NCBI GenBank assembly: GCA_964649845.1
Contig: CAZYSS010000050.1
Coordinates: 1 to 15,406 of the forward strand
Source: RGIG3102 sp964649845
GTDB lineage: Bacteria; Bacillota; Clostridia; Oscillospirales; Ruminococcaceae
DNA length: 15,406 nucleotides
Direction: 5' to 3'
Part shown: positions 1-7,281 of the stretch, in pieces
Position numbering within the stretch: position 1 is the stretch's first letter
How the letters are laid out: each line of letters opens with the position of its first letter
The notes under the pieces: model-generated
What the model was told of the DNA's origin: nothing
The model's database searches: none
What the model saw: the letters and a program-made list of their open reading frames with translations, nothing else
Made by a program: the position numbers and the translations under genes

Positions 1-63
1 CAGGGTGATTTCCCCGAACCCCTTTTTCATTTAATCCATAATTTATCCCTTTAACTAAAAAAC

Positions 64-91
64 AAAAGTCAGGCTGATGCCTGACTTTTTT
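64..91 (-). terminator. Rho-independent terminator after ltaE
   Basis: A GTCAGGC/GCCTGAC stem (68-74 with 79-85) has a TGAT loop and is extended by flanking A and T runs. Read on the minus strand the stem is followed by TTTTGTTTTTT, the U-tract expected of an intrinsic terminator. It begins four bases past the ltaE stop codon and closes the minus-strand operon. The plus-strand side also has a T run, so it may act in both directions. Confidence 0.85.
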
Positions 92-94
92 TGT

Positions 95-1132
95 TTATTT
101 GTCTTCTTTCAGTATTTTTTCAAACACATCGCACACGCGGATAACGTCTGCACGGGAAACATCATTGTTGGTGATAAAGCGGAGCAGGCCGCCTTCCTCA
201 CCTACCATCTTTATGCCGTACTCCAGCATTTTGCCTGGCAAGCCATAGATAAATTCCTTTGGTTTGTCCAGCTTGAAGAACACCATATTCACGTCAACAT
301 TATCCATCAGCACTTTTACGCCTTTCATTTTGTTCAGGCGCTGTGCCATATATTTCGCATTGTCGTGGTCATCTTTAAGGCGGTCCACCATTTTTTCCAG
401 TGCAATGATACCACAGGCCGCCACAAAGCCTGCCTGACGCATGCCGCCACCAAGAAGCTGGCGGTTGCGGCGTGCCTTTTCAATAAACTCTTTGCTGCCG
501 CACAGCACACTGCCCACAGGTGCACACAGACCTTTTGAAAGACAAACCATAACGCTGTCACAGTACTGTGTAAGTTCCTTTGCATCTACACCCAGGGCAA
601 CAGACGCATTGAACAGGCGGGCACCATCCAGATGAACAGGCAGATTATACTGTTTTGAAGTATCATAAACCGCTTTCATCTGCTCCAGGGACATCACCTT
701 GCCGTTGGTAAGGGCATTTTCCATACATACCAGACTGGTGTGCAGGCCAAAACCGCCATCGTTGGGGCGAACAGCCTTTTCTATCAGTTCCGGAGTGAGA
801 ATATCATCCTTGCATTCCATAACACGGAGCATTACTCCTGCCAGCACCGCAGCAGCGCCAACTTCGTGCACTACGATATGGCTGCCGGATGAAATGATAA
901 TCTCATCGCCGCGTGCTGTATGTGTCATAACTGCCAGCTGGTTGCCCATAGTGCCGGAAGCCACAAAAAGACCGGCTTCTTTGCCCACTTTACGGGCACA
1001 AAGCTGTTCAAGGTTTTTTACTGTAGGGTCATCTCCGAAAACATCATCCCCTACAGGAGCTGTATACATAGCGTCACGCATTTCCTGTGTAGGCTGTGTA
1101 ACGCTGTCTGAACGCAAATCTATGTAATTCAT
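95..1132 (-). CDS. ltaE: Low-specificity L-threonine aldolase
   Basis: A 345-residue PLP enzyme of fold type I, predicted cytosolic, that splits L-threonine or L-allo-threonine into glycine and acetaldehyde. It starts with the family signature IDLRSDSVTQPT (residues 4-15). H85 in the SSGSH motif is placed to stack on PLP, D169 and R172 lie in HLDGAR, the Schiff-base lysine is K200 in CLSKG, and R318 in the LLRF motif matches the substrate-carboxylate arginine of E. coli LtaE. Length is normal for the family. The ATG start is preceded by AAGGA at 8 bases. Only 36 bases separate it from the upstream cinA-spoIID gene on the same strand, so it is probably the last gene of that operon. Specificity for L- or allo-threonine cannot be read from sequence. 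Confidence 0.95.
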   Translation of the reverse strand: MNYIDLRSDSVTQPTQEMRDAMYTAPVGDDVFGDDPTVKNLEQLCARKVGKEAGLFVASGTMGNQLAVMTHTARGDEIIISSGSHIVVHEVGAAAVLAGVMLRVMECKDDILTPELIEKAVRPNDGGFGLHTSLVCMENALTNGKVMSLEQMKAVYDTSKQYNLPVHLDGARLFNASVALGVDAKELTQYCDSVMVCLSKGLCAPVGSVLCGSKEFIEKARRNRQLLGGGMRQAGFVAACGIIALEKMVDRLKDDHDNAKYMAQRLNKMKGVKVLMDNVDVNMVFFKLDKPKEFIYGLPGKMLEYGIKMVGEEGGLLRFITNNDVSRADVIRVCDVFEKILKEDK

Positions 1133-1168
1133 AAAAACATTCCTTGCTATTTATTATTTTTTGTTTTC

Positions 1169-4100
1169 TTACCGCTTTGGACATTTCTGTATTGAAACAC
1201 CTGTGTAGTAGTGGGTAAGAATCTGTGAGTATGACCAGCCTTCGTTCTGTGCATAAAGCTGTGCGCCCCACTGGCTCATACCAACGCCGTGTCCGTAGCC
1301 TTTTGTGACAATTGTAAAATTGCCGTCTGCATAGCTGATGGTAAAGGCGTGGCTGCGCAGTGCATAGCCTGCATCTGCCAGAATATCTGTGGCAAACCAG
1401 TTGCCTGTGATGTTTCTGGTGTTGCCAGACTGTGACACATATGTGGTCACACCATCAATGCTCATTCTGCGCACATAGCCGCCGTCTGTGTAGTCCACTA
1501 TTGTAAACCATTCTCCTGCTTTTTCCAGGTCCAGTTCTGTTCCGATTCTTTCATCCAGAATGGACTTCATTGTTTCGGCAGAGATTGTATAAACCTTTTC
1601 ATAACCGCTGGAAAGGTAGTCATACTTGCTTTCCACAGAAACCAGATGGGAGTGATGTGTACCCCAGGTTTGGCTGGCAGGATTTGTATAGCCTGCCACA
1701 GAGGCGCAGTACGGTGTATACACCGCTTGGCCACCTACCGTCATAATCAGGTCTGAAACCTGGCTTACCGCATCCACAACCTTCTGGTTAGGGCTGGTAC
1801 GGCCTGACACTGCAGGTGCTGATACGCCATTATTATACTGATATTCCAGATATGTATGGGTTGCGATTGCCTGTGCCTTGAGGGCTTCAGCATTCCATGA
1901 AGATGACATTTCAATGGCAACAATCTGGCTGAGTATCTGTGTAGCCGGGCCTGAAACCACCTGACCGTTCATAGTAACAGTGAGGATTTCTTCTGTAATT
2001 TCCGGGGTAGGTGTTGGAGTTGGAGTCGGGGTAGGTGTTGGTGTAGCCACAGACTGTGAACTTGCTTCTGATGAAGAAGACTGCACCTGTGATGACTGCT
2101 GTGAAGATACAGCAGAAGATGTCTGTGATGATACTGCTGAAGACACAGCAGATGAAACAGGGCGTGATGATGATACCTGTAAGCTGCCCACAGAACTGGA
2201 AACAGGTCTGGAGGAAGATACCGCTGAACTGCTTTGCGCAGAAGATGACGATGCAGACACCGATGAAGGCGGATTCAGCATCCAGTCAGGTATTGAAACA
2301 GCTGAAATTGATGATGTAGCCAACATTTCTTCAAGAGACAGGCTTTGCCAGTTATCTCGGTCAAAAACCTCCTGTGCATAGAGAATGGCGTCTATAGCCA
2401 TTTCGTCAGTAAGATCATTTTCTTCCATATACCAGTCAGAATACAGTGTCAGGGCTTTTGTATCCACAGAAGGATACACTCCGCACTGACCTGCCACAGC
2501 AAAGGCTATGATGTATCTGCCTTCTCCCACCGTCTGCACAAGGGCGCACAGGTGGTCGGTTTCCTTTACTACCACATCCACGTCATAAAGGCTGCGGGCA
2601 CGGATTTCCACTATGTATTCCTGTTTGTTCTGCATATTTACCAGATTTTCCAGGTCCTGCCCGGAAAATGTGCTCACTGCAAAAATCTGATAATCTGTAT
2701 AATTGTTTTCACTGAAAAGAGTGAAAGAGCTGTTCCGGCGGACAGTTTCCAGATTTGTAAGGTCAAAGAAATTGTCCTGTGTAAAGCCGGATATATATGT
2801 GTATTCAGGTATAGTGCCCCCTGTGAGGAAATGTACAGATATATTCTCTGCCACATTTTCCCGGCTGTTGTAAACAGCGTATTCCTGCGGGGCATTTCTG
2901 AATGTGAGCCAGCCTTCTATATTACGGTTCCGAGAGTGAAGGCCAGCCACCATTTTCAATGTCTGTTTCTCAAAACCTTGTGAAAAAAAATCCTGTGTCT
3001 GCCTTTCACCTATAAGGGCACTGACATCGGCAGTTTCTTTTTTCAGCAGAGTGTCAATGATATCTGTAACTTTGTCTGCAACAGTTTGTACAACAGCCTG
3101 CAGGTCAACAGAGGGCAGTGTGATTGCACCGTCATATTTAAACCAGAAGTAGCCCATTGCCAGACCGGATGACACCAGCACCAGCAGTACAAGTGTAAGC
3201 AGTGCTTTCAGACAGCCGCCCTTTTTCTCTGGTTTTTCGGCCATATCCGAATCCTGTAAATCCTCTGCATCGATGACGCGCACGCCTTCACAAGGCAGGT
3301 CGTATATAACACAGCGCAGCAGATCCAGAGCATTCTGGCAGGCCAGATGGGTGATACGTGTCCTTTCCCCCACAAAACTGCATTTTTTCACAAATGTTTT
3401 TTCATCTGTGGCAACTGCAATATATACAGTGCCTACAGGTTCCTGCGGTGTGCCGCCGCCAGGGCCTGCATAGCCTGTGGTGGCTATGGCATAGTCAGCA
3501 CCGCTGCGGGCACGTATACCCTGTGCCATCTGCACAACCACCGGTGAGGACACAGCTGTGTATATATCAAGGTCTTCTTCGTTTACACCAAGAACCTTGT
3601 GTTTCTGTTCGTCAGAGTAGGTACACACACCAAGAGAAAATATGTTTGACGCGCCGGGCACACTGGTAATACGGGCAGACAAGCCACCGCCTGTACAGCT
3701 TTCCGCTGTGGCAACAGTTTTTTTATCTGCTATGAGCTTGTTCACCAGCACCGTTTCGATGTTTTCCACATCAACGCCATATATGTTGTTGTGTACCAGA
3801 CTGTCCACTTTTTCATACAGTCTGTCCAGCATTTCGTTGGCGGCAGCTTTGTCCTCTGCCTGAGCTGTAAGGCGCACAGTAACCTCACCCTCTTTGGCAT
3901 AGAGGGCAACTGTAGGATTAGAATTATCCAGAAGAATTTTCAGTTTTTCTTCCAGAGCACTTTCGCCTATACCTATAACATGAACATAGCGTGAAACTAT
4001 GGCGCCGCGCACCAGCTTTGACAGCAGTGGCATAACCTGGTTTTCCATCATAGGCTTCATTTCACGTGGGACACCCGGCATGAGAACAGCCATTTTTTCA

Positions 4101-4525
4101 CCATCCACCAAAACAATGCCCGGTGCTGTGCCGTAATTGTTTTCCAGCCAGCGGCCTCTTACAGGCACATATGCCTGTTTTTTGTTGTTTTCTGTCATAG
4201 TGCGGCCCATACGGGTAAAGAAATCCTGTATATCGTCACATATTTTCTGATTGAATTCCAGAGTGTCGCCATAAACTGACGCCACTGTCTGTTTTGTAAG
4301 GTCATCGTCTGTAGGCCCCAGACCACCAGAATATATTACTATATCGCTGCGGTCTTTTGCCAGCTGCGCGGCCTGACGCAGGCGGTCAGGGTTGTCACCT
4401 ACAACCTGCTGGTTGTATACAGAGATACCCAATGATGAAAGCTGCTGGGCAATAAACTGGGCATTGGTGTTGACAATGTCACCAAGCAACAGTTCTGTGC
4501 CCACACAGATTATTTCTGCTTTCAA
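1169..4525 (-). CDS. CinA fused to a membrane-anchored SpoIID wall hydrolase with a decayed sortase-like domain
   Basis: A 1118-residue fusion. The chosen start is TTG at 4525, because GAGGTG sits 6 bases upstream and it gives the usual CinA N-terminus MKAEII; an in-frame GTG at 4534 overlaps that ribosome site. Residues 1-409 are a full CinA: a MoCF domain (GTELLLGD 9-16, SGGLGPTDDDLT 66-77, MPGVPREM 149-156), a middle domain, and a PncC-type NMN deamidase domain (TAESCTGG 273-280, GPGGGTPQEPVG 354-365). A basic linker and one transmembrane helix (about 440-461) follow. After the membrane come a degenerate sortase-B-like domain (about 512-682), a Ser-rich tract (754-826), seven Thr-Pro pairs (828-841) and a SpoIID/LytB domain (about 847-1112). 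That domain has the probable catalytic E872 in AIEMSSSW, the ALKAQAIA helix, C940, and GYGHGVGMSQWGA at 1076-1088. Predicted topology puts CinA in the cytosol and SpoIID at the wall, where the family cleaves glycan strands stripped of stem peptides. An internal ATG at 3244 could also yield the membrane half alone. Confidence 0.9.
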   Translation of the reverse strand: MKAEIICVGTELLLGDIVNTNAQFIAQQLSSLGISVYNQQVVGDNPDRLRQAAQLAKDRSDIVIYSGGLGPTDDDLTKQTVASVYGDTLEFNQKICDDIQDFFTRMGRTMTENNKKQAYVPVRGRWLENNYGTAPGIVLVDGEKMAVLMPGVPREMKPMMENQVMPLLSKLVRGAIVSRYVHVIGIGESALEEKLKILLDNSNPTVALYAKEGEVTVRLTAQAEDKAAANEMLDRLYEKVDSLVHNNIYGVDVENIETVLVNKLIADKKTVATAESCTGGGLSARITSVPGASNIFSLGVCTYSDEQKHKVLGVNEEDLDIYTAVSSPVVVQMAQGIRARSGADYAIATTGYAGPGGGTPQEPVGTVYIAVATDEKTFVKKCSFVGERTRITHLACQNALDLLRCVIYDLPCEGVRVIDAEDLQDSDMAEKPEKKGGCLKALLTLVLLVLVSSGLAMGYFWFKYDGAITLPSVDLQAVVQTVADKVTDIIDTLLKKETADVSALIGERQTQDFFSQGFEKQTLKMVAGLHSRNRNIEGWLTFRNAPQEYAVYNSRENVAENISVHFLTGGTIPEYTYISGFTQDNFFDLTNLETVRRNSSFTLFSENNYTDYQIFAVSTFSGQDLENLVNMQNKQEYIVEIRARSLYDVDVVVKETDHLCALVQTVGEGRYIIAFAVAGQCGVYPSVDTKALTLYSDWYMEENDLTDEMAIDAILYAQEVFDRDNWQSLSLEEMLATSSISAVSIPDWMLNPPSSVSASSSSAQSSSAVSSSRPVSSSVGSLQVSSSRPVSSAVSSAVSSQTSSAVSSQQSSQVQSSSSEASSQSVATPTPTPTPTPTPTPEITEEILTVTMNGQVVSGPATQILSQIVAIEMSSSWNAEALKAQAIATHTYLEYQYNNGVSAPAVSGRTSPNQKVVDAVSQVSDLIMTVGGQAVYTPYCASVAGYTNPASQTWGTHHSHLVSVESKYDYLSSGYEKVYTISAETMKSILDERIGTELDLEKAGEWFTIVDYTDGGYVRRMSIDGVTTYVSQSGNTRNITGNWFATDILADAGYALRSHAFTISYADGNFTIVTKGYGHGVGMSQWGAQLYAQNEGWSYSQILTHYYTGVSIQKCPKR
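2003..2044 (-). repeat. (Thr-Pro)7 coding repeat in the fusion linker
   Basis: Seven consecutive Thr-Pro codon pairs form an imperfect 6-base tandem repeat with varied third positions. It sits between the Ser-rich tract (about 2045-2266) and the SpoIID domain. Extended Thr-Pro and Ser-rich linkers commonly let surface domains span the cell wall. Because the synonymous codons differ between units, the tract is probably more stable than a pure microsatellite. Confidence 0.85.
3242..3255 (-). promoter_or_regulatory. Possible internal ribosome binding site and ATG within the cinA-spoIID fusion
   Basis: AGGA at 3252-3255 lies 7 bases upstream of an in-frame ATG at 3242-3244, read on the minus strand. 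The ATG opens a basic segment (MAEKPEKKGG) followed directly by the transmembrane helix, which looks like the N-terminus of a stand-alone membrane protein. This may be the original start of a separate spoIID gene before it joined cinA, or a site that still makes a second, shorter product. Weak Shine-Dalgarno matches arise by chance, so this is tentative. Confidence 0.4.
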
Positions 4526-4603
4526 TCTTTTCACCTCTCTTAGTGGAGTAGTTTTTCATATATCTTTTATGGGAAATCCCATTGATTTATAGTTTTTTTG
4601 AAA

Positions 4604-4630
4604 CGGGACGATGAAGACATCGCTCCTACG
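4604..4630. repeat. Imperfect palindrome in the thiI-cinA gap, possibly a REP-like element
   Basis: Nine-base arms GGGACGATG and CATCGCTCC pair around an AAGA loop with one mismatch and one G-T wobble. On the minus strand it is preceded by GTAGGA and followed by CCGTTTC. It is not an intrinsic terminator for thiI, because an A run rather than a T run follows on the minus strand. The layout resembles interspersed palindromic elements seen between genes in gut Clostridia, but only one copy is in this window. A smaller hairpin (ATGGG/CCCAT) lies at 4569-4582. Confidence 0.4.
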
Positions 4631-4650
4631 TAATTTATGCAAAGCTCAAT

Positions 4651-5835
4651 TTACTGCACGTTAATTCTCAGTTTTTCTGCTTCAGCTGCAGCCTGGGCTT
4701 CCAGTTCAAACAGTTTTTCCAGGCCCATGGCTTCTTCAGCAGCGATAACTTCTTCCAGAGATGGTTTTGTCTTTGGATGAGGAGGGGTGAAGATTGTGCA
4801 ACAGTCTTCATAGGGCAGGATAGATGTTTCAAATGTGTCAATCTTTCTTGCGATTTCTGTGATTTCTGTTTTGTCCATACCTATTACAGGGCGGAAGATA
4901 GGCATATCCACACTGGCATTTGTTGCTGTGATGGCAGCCATTGTCTGGCTGGCAACCTGACCAAGACTTTCACCTGTAATGATTGCTGAAGCACCGAATT
5001 TACGCGCCAGTTTTTCTGTAATGCGCATCATGCTGCGGCGCATAAGGATTGTAAACAGTTCCGGCACGCCGTTGTCACGGATGTATTCCTGCACAGTTGT
5101 GAAAGGAACAATAAACAGGTTCATATCACCTGTGTAATCAGTCAGCTTTTCTGCAAGGGTAACAACCTTGTGTCTTGCTCTGTCTGATGTGTATGGAGGG
5201 GAAGCAAAATGAACGGACATAATGGACATGCCGCGTTTTGCCATCATATAGGCTGCAACAGGGCTGTCAATTCCGCCGGACAGCATAAGTGCGCCTTTTC
5301 CGGATGTAGAAACAGGCATACCGCCTGCGCCTGGCTGTTTTGCTTCGTGTATATATGCGCCGAAGTCACGGATTTCCACCATAACTGTAACCTGTGGATT
5401 GTGCACATCAACCTTCAGATGATGGAATTTGCGCAGGATTGCAGCACCAACTTCACGGGAGATTTCCAGTGAGCCCATAGGAAAAGATTTGTCACTGCGT
5501 TTTGCTGCAACTTTAAATGTTCTGGCGTTTTTCAGGGCATCTTCCAGATAAATCGGTGCAATTTCTGCAATTTTGTCAAAGTCTTTTTCTGTTACAACAG
5601 CCTTGGAAACCGCTGCAATACCGAAAATCTTCTTTACTTTTTCAAAAGCAGCATCTACATCGCTGTATTCATCTTCCGGTTCTATATAAAATGTGGACTG
5701 GGCTTTATAGATTTTGAAGTTGCCCAGATGTTTGATTCTGTTTCTGATTGTTTTCATCAACTGGGCTTCAAATGTGGATTTGTTCAGGCCCTTGAGAGCC
5801 ATTTCACCCAGATAACACATAATAAGCTGTTTCAT
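4651..5835 (-). CDS. thiI: tRNA 4-thiouridine synthase ThiI, short form without rhodanese domain
   Basis: A 394-residue cytosolic enzyme that adenylates U8 of tRNA and transfers sulfur to make 4-thiouridine; the family can also serve thiazole synthesis for thiamine. The N-terminal ferredoxin-like part carries GEMALKG (10-16), a THUMP domain follows to about residue 165, and the PP-loop ATPase domain has SGGIDSP at 186-192. YEDCCTIF (342-349) carries the conserved cysteines near the C-terminus. E. coli ThiI is about 480 residues with a C-terminal rhodanese domain. This one stops shortly after the Cys-Cys motif, as is common in Firmicutes, and so needs an external persulfide donor. That donor is almost certainly the upstream nifS product: one base separates the nifS stop from this ATG, implying translational coupling. 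Confidence 0.95.
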   Translation of the reverse strand: MKQLIMCYLGEMALKGLNKSTFEAQLMKTIRNRIKHLGNFKIYKAQSTFYIEPEDEYSDVDAAFEKVKKIFGIAAVSKAVVTEKDFDKIAEIAPIYLEDALKNARTFKVAAKRSDKSFPMGSLEISREVGAAILRKFHHLKVDVHNPQVTVMVEIRDFGAYIHEAKQPGAGGMPVSTSGKGALMLSGGIDSPVAAYMMAKRGMSIMSVHFASPPYTSDRARHKVVTLAEKLTDYTGDMNLFIVPFTTVQEYIRDNGVPELFTILMRRSMMRITEKLARKFGASAIITGESLGQVASQTMAAITATNASVDMPIFRPVIGMDKTEITEIARKIDTFETSILPYEDCCTIFTPPHPKTKPSLEEVIAAEEAMGLEKLFELEAQAAAEAEKLRINVQ

Positions 5836-5836
5836 A

Positions 5837-6973
5837 TTATCTCTTCACCTTCTGTAATTTTACTGTAGCTTCTTTCAAAGCTTCGATAAGTGCTGTAACG
5901 TCTGCCTCTGTGTTCTGTACACCAAAGGATACACGCACAGAGCTGTCTATTCTGTCTGCAGGCAGTTTCATAACTGTAAGTGTATGGCTGGCACTGCCTT
6001 TTGAGCAGGCTGAACCTGAAGAAACGCATATTCCCTTGCTGTCAAGGAAATGCAACAAAGTTTCGCTGCGGTAGCCCACAAATGAGAAGTTCAATGTGTA
6101 TGGTGCACCGTTTTCAGGGCTGTTGATAACCACATTGTCAAACTGTACCAGACCTTCCAGAAGCTGTGCACGCAGTTTTGCGTAATGCTGCAGGTTACGG
6201 ATAAGATTTGGTTTCAGCAGTTCACAGGCTTTTGCCAGTCCCTGAATATAATGGATATTTTCTGTACCTGCGCGCAAACCACTTTCCTGGCCACCACCCA
6301 CAAATACAGGTTTGATGTTTGTACCCTGTTTCAGATACAGACCGCCTATACCTTTAGGACCGTTGATTTTGTGTGCAGAGAAAGAAAGGGATTCAATCTT
6401 AAGCTTTTTAACATCCAGAGGGAATTTCATAAAGCTCTGCACAGCGTCAATATGAATTGCGCAGCGTGGATTTTTTTCTTTGATTCTGTTTGCCAGTTTT
6501 TCAATATCCAGCTTTGCACCGGTTTCGTTGTTCACGTGGATAAGAGACACAAGACAGGTTTTGCTGTCCACAGCGTCAACAATGGCATTTTCGTCAACAA
6601 CGCCCTGTTTATCAGGGTCAATGAAAACTGTTTCAAATCCCATTTCCGCAAGATTTGCAAATGGCAGGCGCACTGCAGGGTGTTCATAGCCTGTAGTAAT
6701 GATTTTTTTGCCCCAGTTTTTTCTTGCAAGAGCAAGGCCGTAGATAGCAATGTTGTTGCTTTCGCTGGCACATGATGTAAAATAAAGCTCTTTTTCCTTT
6801 GCGCCGATACATCCGGCAACAAAGGCTCTGGCTTTGTTCATCTCAATTTCAGATGTTGCACCCCGTGAATACAGGGAGGATGGGTTTGCAAAGGAATTCT
6901 GCAGGCTTTCATAAATCACCTGTGCCACCTGAGGGTTAACAGGAGTGGTCGCAGCATTGTCCAGATATATCAT
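5837..6973 (-). CDS. nifS: Cysteine desulfurase (NifS/IscS family)
   Basis: A 378-residue PLP enzyme that takes sulfur from L-cysteine as a protein persulfide, releasing alanine. Family landmarks are YLDNAATTPV (3-12), H98 in YEHPA, PLP-binding D176 in HIDAVQS, Schiff-base K202 in SFSAHKINGPKG, and catalytic C323 in SSGSACS on the mobile loop. Length fits the NifS/IscS group rather than SufS. The ATG has AAAGGAG at 8 bases. It is the first gene of the minus-strand operon and directly precedes thiI. Dedicated desulfurase-ThiI pairs of this kind are known (for example NifZ-ThiI in Bacillus subtilis), so tRNA thiolation is its likeliest job. No iscU-like scaffold gene is nearby, but a wider Fe-S role cannot be excluded. 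Confidence 0.93.
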   Translation of the reverse strand: MIYLDNAATTPVNPQVAQVIYESLQNSFANPSSLYSRGATSEIEMNKARAFVAGCIGAKEKELYFTSCASESNNIAIYGLALARKNWGKKIITTGYEHPAVRLPFANLAEMGFETVFIDPDKQGVVDENAIVDAVDSKTCLVSLIHVNNETGAKLDIEKLANRIKEKNPRCAIHIDAVQSFMKFPLDVKKLKIESLSFSAHKINGPKGIGGLYLKQGTNIKPVFVGGGQESGLRAGTENIHYIQGLAKACELLKPNLIRNLQHYAKLRAQLLEGLVQFDNVVINSPENGAPYTLNFSFVGYRSETLLHFLDSKGICVSSGSACSKGSASHTLTVMKLPADRIDSSVRVSFGVQNTEADVTALIEALKEATVKLQKVKR

Positions 6974-7066
6974 AATTTATACTCCTTTGTCATAAATTTA
7001 TTGTATTTGCCGCCTGCAGGTCATATACCTGAAAACAGCGTAAAAATTTGTAACATTATTCATAAA

Positions 7067-7096
7067 ATTATACCACAAATACCATATTATGTACAA
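7067..7096 (-). promoter_or_regulatory. Promoter for the nifS-thiI-cinA-ltaE operon
   Basis: On the minus strand a perfect TATAAT (7067-7072) is preceded by TGG, making an extended -10. A weak -35, TTGTAC (7091-7096), lies 18 bases away. This gives a leader of roughly 85 bases before the nifS ATG, containing a small CAGGT/ACCTG hairpin at 7017-7031. The 308-base divergent gap (6974-7281) holds this promoter, the fhs promoter and the fhs leader hairpin; I see no gene in it. Confidence 0.6.
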
Positions 7097-7172
7097 TATA
7101 CTTATAACGGCAATCTTGAATATTTTTATGATTTATACCATTATATTTCAATATTTTAGCCGTATTATCCAA

Positions 7173-7201
7173 TGGACAACATCCTGCAGATGAGCTATAA
7201 T
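7173..7201 (+). promoter_or_regulatory. Sigma-A type promoter for fhs
   Basis: TGGACA (7173-7178, five of six matches to TTGACA) and a perfect TATAAT (7196-7201) are separated by exactly 17 bases. Transcription would start near 7208, giving a leader of about 74 bases before the fhs ATG. It is the best housekeeping promoter match in the window and suits a central one-carbon gene. Confidence 0.75.
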
Positions 7202-7220
7202 TAATTTTATGATATGTTTC

Positions 7221-7252
7221 ATGGGTCGGCATTAAAAAATGTATCGGCTCAT
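7221..7252 (+). promoter_or_regulatory. Hairpin in the fhs 5' leader
   Basis: ATGGGTCGG and TCGGCTCAT pair with two or three G-U wobbles, and inner CAT/ATG pairs close an A-rich loop, with a small bulge between. It lies wholly inside the predicted leader and ends about 19 bases before the GGGAGG ribosome site (7271-7276). A T-tract does not follow, so it is not a terminator. Its role, if any, is unknown. Confidence 0.35.
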
Positions 7253-7281
7253 CTTTAGTCTTAAACATATGGGAGGAAAAT

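Noticed and set aside
1..30. Ten open codons on the minus strand from an ATG at 30, possibly the start of a gene leaving the window
   Set aside because: Too short to identify. An AAAGGGA upstream fits better with another ATG (37-39) that stops after two codons.
77..538. 153-codon plus-strand frame
   Set aside because: Antisense to ltaE, begins inside its terminator, and the translation is His- and Phe-rich without a domain.
2345..2983. 212-codon open frame on the plus strand
   Set aside because: It lies entirely antisense to the cinA-spoIID gene, has no ribosome site and no recognisable domain.
2480..2992. Active sortase domain
   Set aside because: The positions of the catalytic His and Cys are Phe and Thr in the best pattern match.
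7208..7281. Tetrahydrofolate riboswitch before fhs
   Set aside because: The conserved core and paired arms of that riboswitch class are absent; only one simple hairpin is seen.
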